From Deltaproteobacteria bacterium (lineage in GTDB: Bacteria > Myxococcota > JADLHZ01), in NCBI GenBank assembly GCA_020848545.1, contig JADLHZ010000044.1:124001-188000 (forward strand): a DNA stretch of 64,000 nt. The letters run 5' to 3'. Below are positions 1-8,879 of the stretch, piece by piece. The notes under the pieces were generated by a model. It was not told the DNA's origin and did not search any database. It saw nothing but the letters and a program-made list of their open reading frames with translations. Each line of letters opens with the position of its first letter. Within the stretch, counting starts at the first letter, position 1. Position numbers and translations under genes: made by a program.

Positions 1-28
1 AAAGAAGACCGAAGAAGCGCCGAAGTAA
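1..28 (+). CDS. C-terminal end of an unknown protein (partial)
   Basis: Reading from base 2 gives the codons Lys-Lys-Thr-Glu-Glu-Ala-Pro-Lys and then a TAA stop at 26-28. This Lys/Glu/Ala/Pro composition is typical of charged tails of bacterial proteins, and the strand agrees with rho downstream. Only eight codons are visible, so neither family nor function can be assigned. That it is a real gene end is inferred from composition and from the intrinsic terminator about 190 bases further on. Confidence 0.45.
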
Positions 29-219
29 TGCGCCGCGGGTTCACTGGTGAGCCTCGCGGCTACTGGTGAGCCCGTGTAGATGAGCCGCTGCCGTTGCAAG
101 TGCGGCGGCTCGTCGAGCGTTGCCCCCGGATGCCGGTCATTGGATGGTGTTCGGAAACAACGTGTAAACCCGGTGCGAGACCCACGCGCGCTCCGTGCCG
201 CGGCGGGTTCACTGGTTCT

Positions 220-269
220 CGAAAGGCGTCGGTGAGAGCGAAGGCTCCACCGGCGCCTTTCGTTTTGTT
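220..269 (+). terminator. Intrinsic (Rho-independent) terminator
   Basis: Bases 220-234 and 248-262 form a 15-bp stem that is perfect except for one G-U pair, with a 13-nt loop (235-247). It is followed immediately by the T-rich tail TTTTGTT (263-269). This is a textbook hairpin plus U-tract on the plus strand. It would stop transcription from the gene ending at base 28, or from a small RNA in between, before the rho promoter region. Confidence 0.85.
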
Positions 270-296
270 CAACCTAGGATTTCTGGTTCCGCCCGC

Positions 297-325
297 TTGA
301 CAGCCCCCGCCCACTTATTTATGTC
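297..325 (+). promoter_or_regulatory. Candidate sigma70 promoter for rho
   Basis: A perfect -35 hexamer TTGACA at 297-302 is followed after 17 bases by TATGTC at 320-325, a weak -10 match. It lies just downstream of the intrinsic terminator and upstream of rho on the same strand. The -35 is convincing; the -10 is not strong, so the call is moderate. Confidence 0.4.
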
Positions 326-609
326 CCCGGGCGGTCCGCTGCTCTTGCAGCACGCTCACCGAGCTCATTCCCGTTCAACCCATAGACTCGCGGCCATTTC
401 CTCTATCGAGAGCCAGGCCGCAGCGGACCCGAGATGCGTGCTGCATTGCGAGTGCTTGTCCACGTGACCGAGTCGCGTGGACGTTGGAGTCTCCCCTGGC
501 AACGCGTCGTCGACGGTCACATGGTGGCCACCACTCTCACGAAGGCATCCTCACGGTTCCGCAACAGGAACGCATGAACCCGGACTTTCTCCCCAAAGAG
601 GATCCCGCC

Positions 610-1995
<1,386 letters not shown>

Positions 1996-2004
<9 letters not shown>

Positions 2005-2190
2005 CGTCTTCTGGCCGGGCGTCCATCCGCAGGGCGCCAGCTCACCCGTCTGCAACGCGTTCAACACCCGCAGCGTCTCATCGACGTTTCTGCCCACGTT
2101 CAAGTCGTTCACGCCCACGTGACGGATGATCCCGTCGGGGTCGGCGATGAACGTCGCTCGCAACGCGACGCCGTCGTCCATCGCCGTACC
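1996..2190 (-). pseudogene. Peroxiredoxin (AhpC/2-Cys Prx) C-terminal remnant
   Basis: The minus strand reads a continuous C-terminal segment typical of AhpC/TSA peroxiredoxins: an ALRATFIADPDGIIRH motif, then VNDLNVGRNVDETLR, then ALQTGELAPCGW with the resolving-cysteine region, ending at TGA 1998-1996. About 64 residues are recognisable where the family has about 185. The upstream part with the peroxidatic cysteine is absent; in its place are a hexamer repeat and an inverted repeat. The reading frame stays open upstream to an ATG at 2370 but the encoded residues (VQVQVQ and Arg-rich) are unlike any peroxiredoxin. The stop overlaps the end of rho. I interpret it as a 5'-deleted gene. Confidence 0.75.
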
Positions 2191-2208
2191 GCGGTGGCCG
2201 CTGCTTCC

Positions 2209-2232
2209 CTGATCCTGAACCTGAACCTGAAC
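2209..2232. repeat. CTGAAC hexamer tandem repeat
   Basis: Four consecutive hexamers (CTGATC then three CTGAAC) sit exactly upstream of the surviving peroxiredoxin remnant, at the point where homology ends. Replication slippage products of this kind often mark deletion or rearrangement junctions. Confidence 0.7.
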
Positions 2233-2240
2233 CAAAGACA

Positions 2241-2329
2241 TGGCCCCGCTCGCGAGCCTGAGCTTGGCCCGGGACTTGGCCGCTCGCTCGCACGCGTCGA
2301 GTCCAGGGTCAGGCTCGCGAGCGCGGCCA
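2241..2329. repeat. 21-bp imperfect inverted repeat next to the peroxiredoxin remnant
   Basis: Bases 2241-2261 and 2309-2329 are reverse complements with one mismatch in 21 positions (core CGCTCGCGAGCCTGA is perfect over 15). The 47-base spacer contains a smaller palindrome (TTGGCCCGGGACTTGG). In RNA it would form a long hairpin. The region between rho and the helicase gene (2005-2499) contains no intact gene; besides this it has short GGCCAGGG direct repeats at 2337-2395 and a T-run at 2463-2469 with only a weak stem ahead of it. Confidence 0.75.
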
Positions 2330-2499
2330 CGGCGGTCGGCCAGGGGATTGGTCAGGGAGGGATAGGCCAAGGGTTGTGAGGCCAGGGTTTCAGAGGAGCG
2401 CCGCGCGTTCGGCGCGCGTTAGCGGTTGCCAAATCGACGCGCAGGTGATTTAAGCCGGGGGCCTTTTTTTCACGTCGATCTTGCCGGGAGCCAGCGAAG

Positions 2500-5439
2500 T
2501 TGAAAGCGCCGCAGTTCGAGCCCGTGCCCCAAGAGACCCCGCTAGACCAAGAAGACGGTGAAGCGCCGTCCGCCCCATCGCCGCGCAATCCCTTGGAGCG
2601 CTGGCTCTATGGCCGCCCCGGCGTCGGGCCGAAGCACCACTTCGGCTACCGCGTCACCCCGCAAAGCGGCCGTGAGGGCCAACAAGGCGGCGTCATGGTC
2701 GAGGTGCTCTCGCGCGGCATGGGCCCGGCGACGACGATCGATCGCTTCATCGGCAGCCACAACCGCATCGACGTCGCCGATCGCCGCGTGTTCGACGTGC
2801 TCAAGCTCGGCGCGCTCGGGCCGCGCCAGATCTACATCGTCTCGCCGAACCACGCCGGCCGTTTGCTCAAGATGATGCAGGGGCTGAACGTCGTCGACGG
2901 GCGCACGCAAAAACCGCTGCAATGGAAGGGCGCGGTCACGGCGCAGATCGAAGATGCGCGCGAAGGCGAGCGGGTCCGGCTCAGCGTGCGTTGGAAGAAC
3001 GCCGCCGGCGACGCGCTGAACATTCAGCAGCACCCGTGGGCCGTGTTCGATGAATATCCCCCGGTGCTCTGGGTCGCTGGCCAAGTCTTCTTCGGCCCCG
3101 AGCGCCTGGTCGGAGAGACCCTCCGCCGCCTCTTGCAAGAGCCGAGCATCGACTTCGACGTCTCGGTGCTCGGGCAGAGCGTGTCGCGCTTGGAACACGT
3201 GCTCTCGGAGCTCGGCATCGATCCCGCGTGGCTCAGCGAGCGCCTCGCCGCGCCGACCGAGGACAAGCCGAAGATGAAGCTCGTCCTCTCGTTCGCCGGC
3301 GGCGCGCTGGCGGCAGAAGCGACGGTGCACGTGGGCCCGCACGCCTTCACCTTGCAGGACGGCGTCGACGTGCCGGAGGCCGTGTGGTTGCCGGCGGCGG
3401 CGCCGAAGTGGGCGACGCGCGTGCGCCGCGATCGCGAGGCCGAGCGCTCGGCGATCCAGATCCTGCGCGACGCCGTCTTCGTGCACGAGCAGAACGGCCG
3501 CTGGCGCATCACCGGCGACGACGCGTTGGACCTCGTCCGCCGCGAGCTCGCGCCGCTCGTCGGCCACTTCGAGCTGTTCTGGGTGAAGGCACCAGAGCCG
3601 CGCGCGTTTCGGCCGGATCCGTTGAAGTCGAAGCTCACTGTGCGCGAGACCGGCCGCGGCGATTGGTTCGAGGTGGCGGTCGACTTCGCGACGGGCGACG
3701 CCAAGGTGCCGATCGCCGAAGTCATCGCGCAGGTCGAGAAGGGCACCCGCTTCATTCAGCTCTCTGACGGCACCTACGCCGAAGCGACGCCCGCGCTCCG
3801 CCAAGCCGTTCGCGTCATGCAGATGCTCCTCGGCGATCGCACGGGCGGCGGCAGCACGGCGGTCGCAGGAAAAGCGCTCTTGAGCAGCAAGGACGTGGGC
3901 GATCTCGAGGGGCTGATGGAGGTCGTCGACGGCTTCGATCTGTCGGAGCTCTCGGACAAACACTTCGCGCCGCTCAAAGACTTCAAGCGCATCGACCCGG
4001 TCGACGTCCCGAAGAACTTTCAAGCGACGCTGCGCGACTATCAGAAGGACGGCCTCGCCTGGATGGTCTTCCTCAACGAGCGCAAGATCGGCGGCATCCT
4101 CGCCGACGACATGGGTCTAGGAAAGACCGTGCAAACGTTGGCGGCGCTGCATCACTTGTCGCTCGTGCAAGGGCGCAAGCCGTCGCTCGTCGTGTGTCCG
4201 ACGTCCGTCGTGGAGAACTGGGTGCGCGAGACGCACCGCTTTGTGCCGGACTTCATCGTGCACAGAATCGACGGCCCGCACCGCGACGAGTACCTCGCGA
4301 AGGCCAAGGACGCCGACCTGCTCGTGACGTCGTACGCACTCCTGCGGCGCGACTTCGACAAGCTGAAGGTGCTCGACCTCCGCTACGCGATCTTGGACGA
4401 AGCGCAGGCGATCAAGAACCCGCAGTCGCAGACCGCGCAGTGTGCCAAGGCGCTAAAGGCCGAGCATCGCCTGGCGCTCACCGGCACGCCGATCGAGAAT
4501 CGCCTCTCCGAGCTGTGGTCGATCTTCGACTTCGTCTCGCCCGAGCTGCTCGGCACGCTCACGGACTTCAAGGAGCGCTTCTTGTCGCCCATCGAGCGGT
4601 ACAGCGATCAGCCGACGCTCGAGCGCTTGCGCCGGCGCATTCGACCCTTCGTGCTGCGCCGCGAGAAGGAGGTCGTCGCCAAGGAATTGCCACCGAAGAC
4701 GATCTCGCAGGTGTTCTGCGACGTGCCGAAGGCGACGCAGGGCCTGTACCGGCAGATCGCCGACGTCGCCAAGGATCACCTGGCGGCGGTGATGAAGCAG
4801 AAGGGTTTCGAACGCTCGACGGTCTCGATCCTGACGGAGCTGCTCAGGCTGCGGCAGATCGCCTGCGATCCGCGCTTGCTGAAGAACACCGAGATCCCGA
4901 AGGGCGCGCTGTCGCCGAAGCTCGAGCCGTTCCTGGAGCTCGTCGAAGAGGCGCTCGACTCCGGCCGCAAGATCCTCGTCTTCTCGCAGTTCGTCGGCAT
5001 GCTCGAGCTGATCAGCGAAGGGCTCACCGAAAAGAAGACCGAGCACTTGATGCTCACCGGGCAGACGCGCCGGCGCCAAGTGCTCATCGACAAGTTCCAA
5101 GCCGACGACGGGCCGCGCGTGTTCTTGATCAGCCTGAAGGCCGGCGGCAGCGGCTTGAACCTCACCGCCGCCGACACCGTGATCCACTTCGATCCGTGGT
5201 GGAACCCGGCCGTCGAAGAGCAAGCGACCGATCGCGCCCATCGCATCGGCCAGACGAAGCCGGTGTTCGTCTACGAGCTCGTCGCGCGCAATACGGTGGA
5301 AGAGAAGATCTTGAAGCTCAAAGAGCGCAAGCGCCAGCTCGCCGAAGGTGTGCTCGGCGTCGACGCGGCGTTGAACAAGCTGCTCAGCGAAGATGAAGTG
5401 ATGGCCCTGTTCGACGTCGACGAGTGGCAAGACGAGTAG
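2500..5439 (+). CDS. SNF2-family DNA-dependent ATPase/helicase
   Basis: Large superfamily 2 protein of the bacterial SNF2/Swi2 class, which translocates on double-stranded DNA and remodels DNA-protein complexes; the cellular role of the bacterial members is generally unknown. 979 residues. The N-terminal half (1-510) has no recognised motif. The ATPase half has Walker A DDMGLGKT (Lys542), the DEAQ box (633-636), motif III LTGTPIENRLSELWS, and the C-terminal RecA lobe with KAGGSGLNL and the arginine-finger motif DRAHRIGQ (about residue 911). The start is TTG 2500 with GGGAG 9 bases upstream; the next in-frame ATG lies deep inside the gene. Only 35 bases separate it from the DGQHR gene, so the two may be co-transcribed. 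Confidence 0.92.
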   Translation: MKAPQFEPVPQETPLDQEDGEAPSAPSPRNPLERWLYGRPGVGPKHHFGYRVTPQSGREGQQGGVMVEVLSRGMGPATTIDRFIGSHNRIDVADRRVFDVLKLGALGPRQIYIVSPNHAGRLLKMMQGLNVVDGRTQKPLQWKGAVTAQIEDAREGERVRLSVRWKNAAGDALNIQQHPWAVFDEYPPVLWVAGQVFFGPERLVGETLRRLLQEPSIDFDVSVLGQSVSRLEHVLSELGIDPAWLSERLAAPTEDKPKMKLVLSFAGGALAAEATVHVGPHAFTLQDGVDVPEAVWLPAAAPKWATRVRRDREAERSAIQILRDAVFVHEQNGRWRITGDDALDLVRRELAPLVGHFELFWVKAPEPRAFRPDPLKSKLTVRETGRGDWFEVAVDFATGDAKVPIAEVIAQVEKGTRFIQLSDGTYAEATPALRQAVRVMQMLLGDRTGGGSTAVAGKALLSSKDVGDLEGLMEVVDGFDLSELSDKHFAPLKDFKRIDPVDVPKNFQATLRDYQKDGLAWMVFLNERKIGGILADDMGLGKTVQTLAALHHLSLVQGRKPSLVVCPTSVVENWVRETHRFVPDFIVHRIDGPHRDEYLAKAKDADLLVTSYALLRRDFDKLKVLDLRYAILDEAQAIKNPQSQTAQCAKALKAEHRLALTGTPIENRLSELWSIFDFVSPELLGTLTDFKERFLSPIERYSDQPTLERLRRRIRPFVLRREKEVVAKELPPKTISQVFCDVPKATQGLYRQIADVAKDHLAAVMKQKGFERSTVSILTELLRLRQIACDPRLLKNTEIPKGALSPKLEPFLELVEEALDSGRKILVFSQFVGMLELISEGLTEKKTEHLMLTGQTRRRQVLIDKFQADDGPRVFLISLKAGGSGLNLTAADTVIHFDPWWNPAVEEQATDRAHRIGQTKPVFVYELVARNTVEEKILKLKERKRQLAEGVLGVDAALNKLLSEDEVMALFDVDEWQDE

Positions 5440-5474
5440 CTTGCAATCACCTAAGACCGCTGTAAGCATGCAGC

Positions 5475-6593
5475 ATGCTCGCCACTCAGATTCGCCAAAA
5501 AGACGGTGTCTTCTACTTCGTCGCCTACCCGAGCGAAGACCTCTTGCACAAAGTGCGCTTCATCAGCCGCTTCTACGCCGAGGGTGACAAGATCGCCGCG
5601 GACGAGGTGGCTGAGAACGACGAGGTCGCGCAGTTCATCGCCAAGATCGAGTCGACCGACAAAGCGTTTCAGCGCCAGATGTCGAAGGCGAAGGTCGCGG
5701 CGATCAAGAACTTCTACGAGACCGCGGTGAGCCAGCCGCCGATCCCGGGCACGGTGCTCCTGTTCACGCCCGAGAAGCTCGGCTTCGAGAGCGTCGGCAA
5801 GTACGAAAACGTCGGCAACCTCGATGAGCCGCGCGAGAAGTACTTGATCATCGACGGCCAGCACCGGCTCGCGGCGCTGCAGTTCTACATGAAGCAGCGG
5901 CCGGACGAGGCGAAGGGCATCCACGTGCCGTGCGTGATCTTCGACGGCAAGAGCGAAGACTTCGCCACCGAGATGTTCGTCATCATCAACTCGACGCCGA
6001 CGCGCATCAACAAGAGCCACTTGGTCGATCTCTACGAGCGCGTGTCGTGGGCGGCGCCAGACAAGAAGTTCTCGGCGAAGGTCGTCGATCGCCTCTACAG
6101 CGAAGGCGACAGCCCGCTGCGCTACAAGATCAACCGGCTCGGCGGCAGGAGCAAGCAGGAGAAGTGGATCCTGCAGGCCGAGCTCTACAACGAAGTGCAC
6201 CGCTGGGTGAGCGCCTCGTGGCGGAAGCTGCAGAAGAAGGATCCGCAGCGCGAGCCGCAGAAGATGTACGAGACGATCCGCGACTTCTTCAAGGCGGCGG
6301 AGAAGGTGTTCGGCGACGCTTGGGGCAACGGCAACTACATGGTGACGAAGCCCGTGACGATCAAGGCGCTCCTGCGCGTTTGCGCCGATCTCGCGCGCGA
6401 GGATCAATCGCCCGACGATCGCCAGAAGCGCTGGGAGAAGCGGCTGTTTCCGTGGATCGATCAGGCGCGGACGTTTCGAGCCGAGGGCTTCTACGAGCGC
6501 TTCCCAGCGAAGGGCCAAGTCGAGCGCGTCGCGCGCATCCACAAGGAGCTCGCGCGCCTCATCAACGTGTCGACTAGCCGCGAGAAGGACTAG
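5475..6593 (+). CDS. DGQHR-domain protein (DndB-like)
   Basis: 372 residues. The defining motif IIDGQHRLAAL (Asp127-Gly-Gln-His-Arg) is intact, followed by FVIINSTPTRINKSHLVDLY, typical of the DGQHR family. This family includes DndB, the regulator of DNA phosphorothioate modification, and relatives in other DNA-modification islands; it has a ParB/sulfiredoxin-like fold. No dndA, C, D or E gene is visible here, so a phosphorothioation role is not supported locally. The gene follows the SNF2 ATPase by 35 bp. A short palindrome (AGCATG-CAG-CATGCT, 5465-5479) spans the chosen ATG and may mask or regulate the start; no strong Shine-Dalgarno sequence is seen. Confidence 0.85.
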   Translation: MLATQIRQKDGVFYFVAYPSEDLLHKVRFISRFYAEGDKIAADEVAENDEVAQFIAKIESTDKAFQRQMSKAKVAAIKNFYETAVSQPPIPGTVLLFTPEKLGFESVGKYENVGNLDEPREKYLIIDGQHRLAALQFYMKQRPDEAKGIHVPCVIFDGKSEDFATEMFVIINSTPTRINKSHLVDLYERVSWAAPDKKFSAKVVDRLYSEGDSPLRYKINRLGGRSKQEKWILQAELYNEVHRWVSASWRKLQKKDPQREPQKMYETIRDFFKAAEKVFGDAWGNGNYMVTKPVTIKALLRVCADLAREDQSPDDRQKRWEKRLFPWIDQARTFRAEGFYERFPAKGQVERVARIHKELARLINVSTSREKD

Positions 6594-6662
6594 ACAACTG
6601 TCGAACGCGCGTCCCGATCTTTAGTTGTGCGCCTGGCCCATCATCGTTCATCCTACTGTGTG

Positions 6663-7457
6663 ATGCGCGCGCTTCTCGTCCTCTGTCTCCTCGCGACGCC
6701 GGCCTTCGCTGCCAAGAAGAAGGACGCACCGCGCGGCGCTGCAACGCGCGACCAACTGCACGACAAAGCGATGAGCGCCTACCAAGCGCTCGACTTCAAG
6801 ACCGCCGCAGACCTCTTCGCCAGGGAGGTCGCGATGCTGAAGCCCGACGATCTCGGCAAGCCGGTCGAGCTCGAAGCGCGCACGCGCCTCGTGCTCTCGC
6901 TCTATCAAGCGGACAAGAAGGACGCGGCGATCGCCGAGTACAAGACGCTGAAGCAGCGCTTCTTGCGCTTTCAGTTCGACGACAACGAAGTGCTGCCCGA
7001 GACGATCGAGTTCTTCGATCGCGCCGTCCCGCCCGTCGCGCCGCCGCCAGAGGATCCGACGAAGCCGCCTGACGAGACGCCGCCGAAGGAGCAGCCAAAA
7101 GAGCTCACTGTCGTCTCGCCAGATTCCCCGCGCGTGGTGGCGCCGGCCGTTCCTCCACCAACGGTTCAGCCGGTGAAGCGCTGGCACTGGTACTACCTCG
7201 TGCCATTGGGCATCGGGCAGTTCCTCGCCGGCTCGCCCGTCCGCGGCGCGATCTTCGCGATCCTGCAAGCCGGACTGATCGCCGCCGACGTCGCGCTCTA
7301 CGTACGCTTCAATCAAGTGGCGACCGTGGTCGGCAACGAAGCGCGCACGCCCGATCCGAACGGCACGCGCAACCTGCAAACCGCGATGAACGTCGTGTTC
7401 TTCAGCATGCTCGGCTCGTTCGTCGCCGGCTTCATCGACGGCTGCTTGGAGCCGTGA
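6663..7457 (+). CDS. Exported protein with TPR-like N-terminus and C-terminal membrane segment
   Basis: 264 residues from ATG 6663, chosen because it begins directly with a signal peptide (MRALLVLCLLATPAFA) and a cleavage-like AFA-AKKK site. Residues 30-115 are helical and resemble a tetratricopeptide-like accumulator (repeated Ala/Leu helices). A Pro-rich linker follows (about 125-175). The C-terminus has LVPLGIGQFLAGSPVRGA followed by two hydrophobic helices, reminiscent of DUF5683-type membrane domains. It is the first gene of a translationally coupled trio: its stop overlaps the GTG of the esterase gene. Function unknown; an envelope-associated role is inferred. Confidence 0.75.
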   Translation: MRALLVLCLLATPAFAAKKKDAPRGAATRDQLHDKAMSAYQALDFKTAADLFAREVAMLKPDDLGKPVELEARTRLVLSLYQADKKDAAIAEYKTLKQRFLRFQFDDNEVLPETIEFFDRAVPPVAPPPEDPTKPPDETPPKEQPKELTVVSPDSPRVVAPAVPPPTVQPVKRWHWYYLVPLGIGQFLAGSPVRGAIFAILQAGLIAADVALYVRFNQVATVVGNEARTPDPNGTRNLQTAMNVVFFSMLGSFVAGFIDGCLEP

Positions 7458-8278
7458 TCCTCCGCGCGCTGTGTTTGTTGCTGCTCGTCGCGTCCTGCGG
7501 GCGTCCTGTGGTGGTCCCGGGCACGACGGTCGTCTCGACGCTCGAGGCGCCGGAGATCGGCGAGACGTATCGCATCACCGTGCACTTGCCGCCGGAGCAC
7601 GCGACCGACGAGGGGCGGCGCTTTGCCGTCGTCTATCAATTGGATCCGAGCTTCGCCGGGCTCGCGCAGCTCGATCGCACCGTCGTCGCGGCGGCGCGAC
7701 TCGAGCGGCTCAGCGCGCTGCCTCCGGTCATCGTCGTCGGCGTGGGCTACGACTACGAGGACGCGCGCGTGGTGAAGCGCGGGCGCTGGCGTGACTACAG
7801 CTTTCCGGTGGCCGATCCGGAGCCGCTCACCGCCGCGCTCTACGGCTACGGCGGCGACGCGTTCTATCGCTTCATCCGAGACACGCTCGTTCCGCGCATC
7901 GACGCCGACTATCGCACCGACCCAGCGGCGCCGCGCACGATCGTCGGTCACTCGCTCGGCGGCTTGTTCGTTTTGTATGCGCTCACACGGGGCGACGGCG
8001 TCTTCGGTCGCTTCGTCGCGGCGAGCCCGACCTTCAACTTCGAGAACGGCGCGATCTTCGCCGAGACCGACGCGGCGCCAGCTTTGCGCGGACGCTTGTT
8101 CCTCGGCATCGGCGCGCTCGAGGGGTTGCCGCCAAACGGCTACTTCGACGCGTACGCCGAGCGGCTCGCGCGCCACAGCGGCGTTGCGCTCGCGACCGAG
8201 CGCTTCGCCGGCGCCGATCACCTCGACACGATCACGCCGTCCGTCGAGCACGGCCTCGCGTGGGTGCTGGCCGAATGA
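7454..8278 (+). CDS. Exported esterase-like alpha/beta hydrolase (lipoprotein)
   Basis: 274 residues beginning at GTG 7454, overlapping the preceding stop by four bases (GTGA). The N-terminus LLLLVASC fits a lipobox, so it is probably a lipid-anchored periplasmic protein. The body resembles the enterochelin-esterase/S-formylglutathione-hydrolase type of putative esterase (PF00756-like): VVYQLDP near the start, the nucleophile elbow GHSLGG around residue 160, and the histidine in FAGADHLD near the C-terminus. Substrate unknown. It is coupled to both neighbours through overlapping stop/start codons. Confidence 0.82.
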   Translation: MILRALCLLLLVASCGRPVVVPGTTVVSTLEAPEIGETYRITVHLPPEHATDEGRRFAVVYQLDPSFAGLAQLDRTVVAAARLERLSALPPVIVVGVGYDYEDARVVKRGRWRDYSFPVADPEPLTAALYGYGGDAFYRFIRDTLVPRIDADYRTDPAAPRTIVGHSLGGLFVLYALTRGDGVFGRFVAASPTFNFENGAIFAETDAAPALRGRLFLGIGALEGLPPNGYFDAYAERLARHSGVALATERFAGADHLDTITPSVEHGLAWVLAE

Positions 8279-8850
8279 TCGCGCTCGTCGCAGCGTTCGT
8301 CTTTGCCGTGCCGCTCGAGCTGCGCTTGGAGGCGCGACCGCAGATCGTCTTCGCGCCGGTGCTCAATGGCTACGGCGCGGTCGCAGAGCTCGCGCTTGGC
8401 CGCGTATTCTCGCCGTCGCCGCATGCGGACGTGAAGATGGAGCTCGGCGTCGTGCTCGGGTACGCGAACGCGCCGTATGCGCAAGCGGCATGGCTCGGCC
8501 GAAACGAGCGGGTGAACGGCGCCGAGCATCGCGTGCAGGGGTGGGTCGTCATCGGCTCGGCGGTGCGCTTGACCGAGAGCCGCCGCCTCGTGCTCGGGCT
8601 GCAGTTGGCGCTCGGCTTCACGCACTTGCGCATCGCCGGCACGCTCACGAACGCACAGGCCGCGGTCAGCGTGCGCCGCGACGACAGCGACACGCTCTTC
8701 GTGCTTGGCGTCGATCTCTACGCAGCTGTCATCATCGCGCATGGGATCGGGGTGAGCGCGCACGTCGTCGGCCATCCGTTGCCGTGGGCCTTTCGCGTCA
8801 CGGGCTACGCGTCGCTCTCGCTCGGCGTGATCGCATTGTTGCCGATCTGA
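8275..8850 (+). CDS. Putative outer-membrane beta-barrel-like protein
   Basis: 191 residues starting at ATG 8275, overlapping the esterase stop (ATGA). It opens with a short hydrophobic signal-like segment (MIALVAAFVFAVPLE). The rest alternates hydrophobic and polar residues in strand-length blocks (LELRLEARPQIVFAP, ADVKMELGVVLGYA, RLVLGLQLALGF) and ends with strand-like sequence, as expected of a small outer-membrane barrel. No family was recognised. It ends 29 bases from the convergent kinase gene. Confidence 0.65.
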   Translation: MIALVAAFVFAVPLELRLEARPQIVFAPVLNGYGAVAELALGRVFSPSPHADVKMELGVVLGYANAPYAQAAWLGRNERVNGAEHRVQGWVVIGSAVRLTESRRLVLGLQLALGFTHLRIAGTLTNAQAAVSVRRDDSDTLFVLGVDLYAAVIIAHGIGVSAHVVGHPLPWAFRVTGYASLSLGVIALLPI

Positions 8851-8879
8851 TGGACGTGCGCGCGCTCTGGCTGGCGCGA

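Larger units (their letters stand above)
29..609. other. Long gene-free region and leader upstream of rho
   Basis: No convincing protein-coding frame was found in these 581 bases. They hold a strong intrinsic terminator (220-269), a sigma70-like promoter candidate (297-325) and therefore a predicted leader of roughly 275 nt before the chosen rho start. A short imperfect direct repeat (ACTGGTGAGCC at 43-53 and 62-72) lies near the left end. The segment 60-219 ahead of the terminator could encode a small RNA, but no promoter for one was identified. Confidence 0.6.

Noticed and set aside
38-215. Repeated decamer GGTTCACTGG at 38-47 and 206-215 (also 21281-21290)
   Set aside because: Only ten identical bases each time, no larger element or hairpin shared, and the three sites have different contexts. 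Probably chance or remnants too short to interpret.
5475-6593. A phosphorothioation (Dnd) system around the DGQHR gene
   Set aside because: None of the modification genes (cysteine desulfurase, PAPS-reductase-like, DndD or DndE) is nearby, so only the single family member is claimed.
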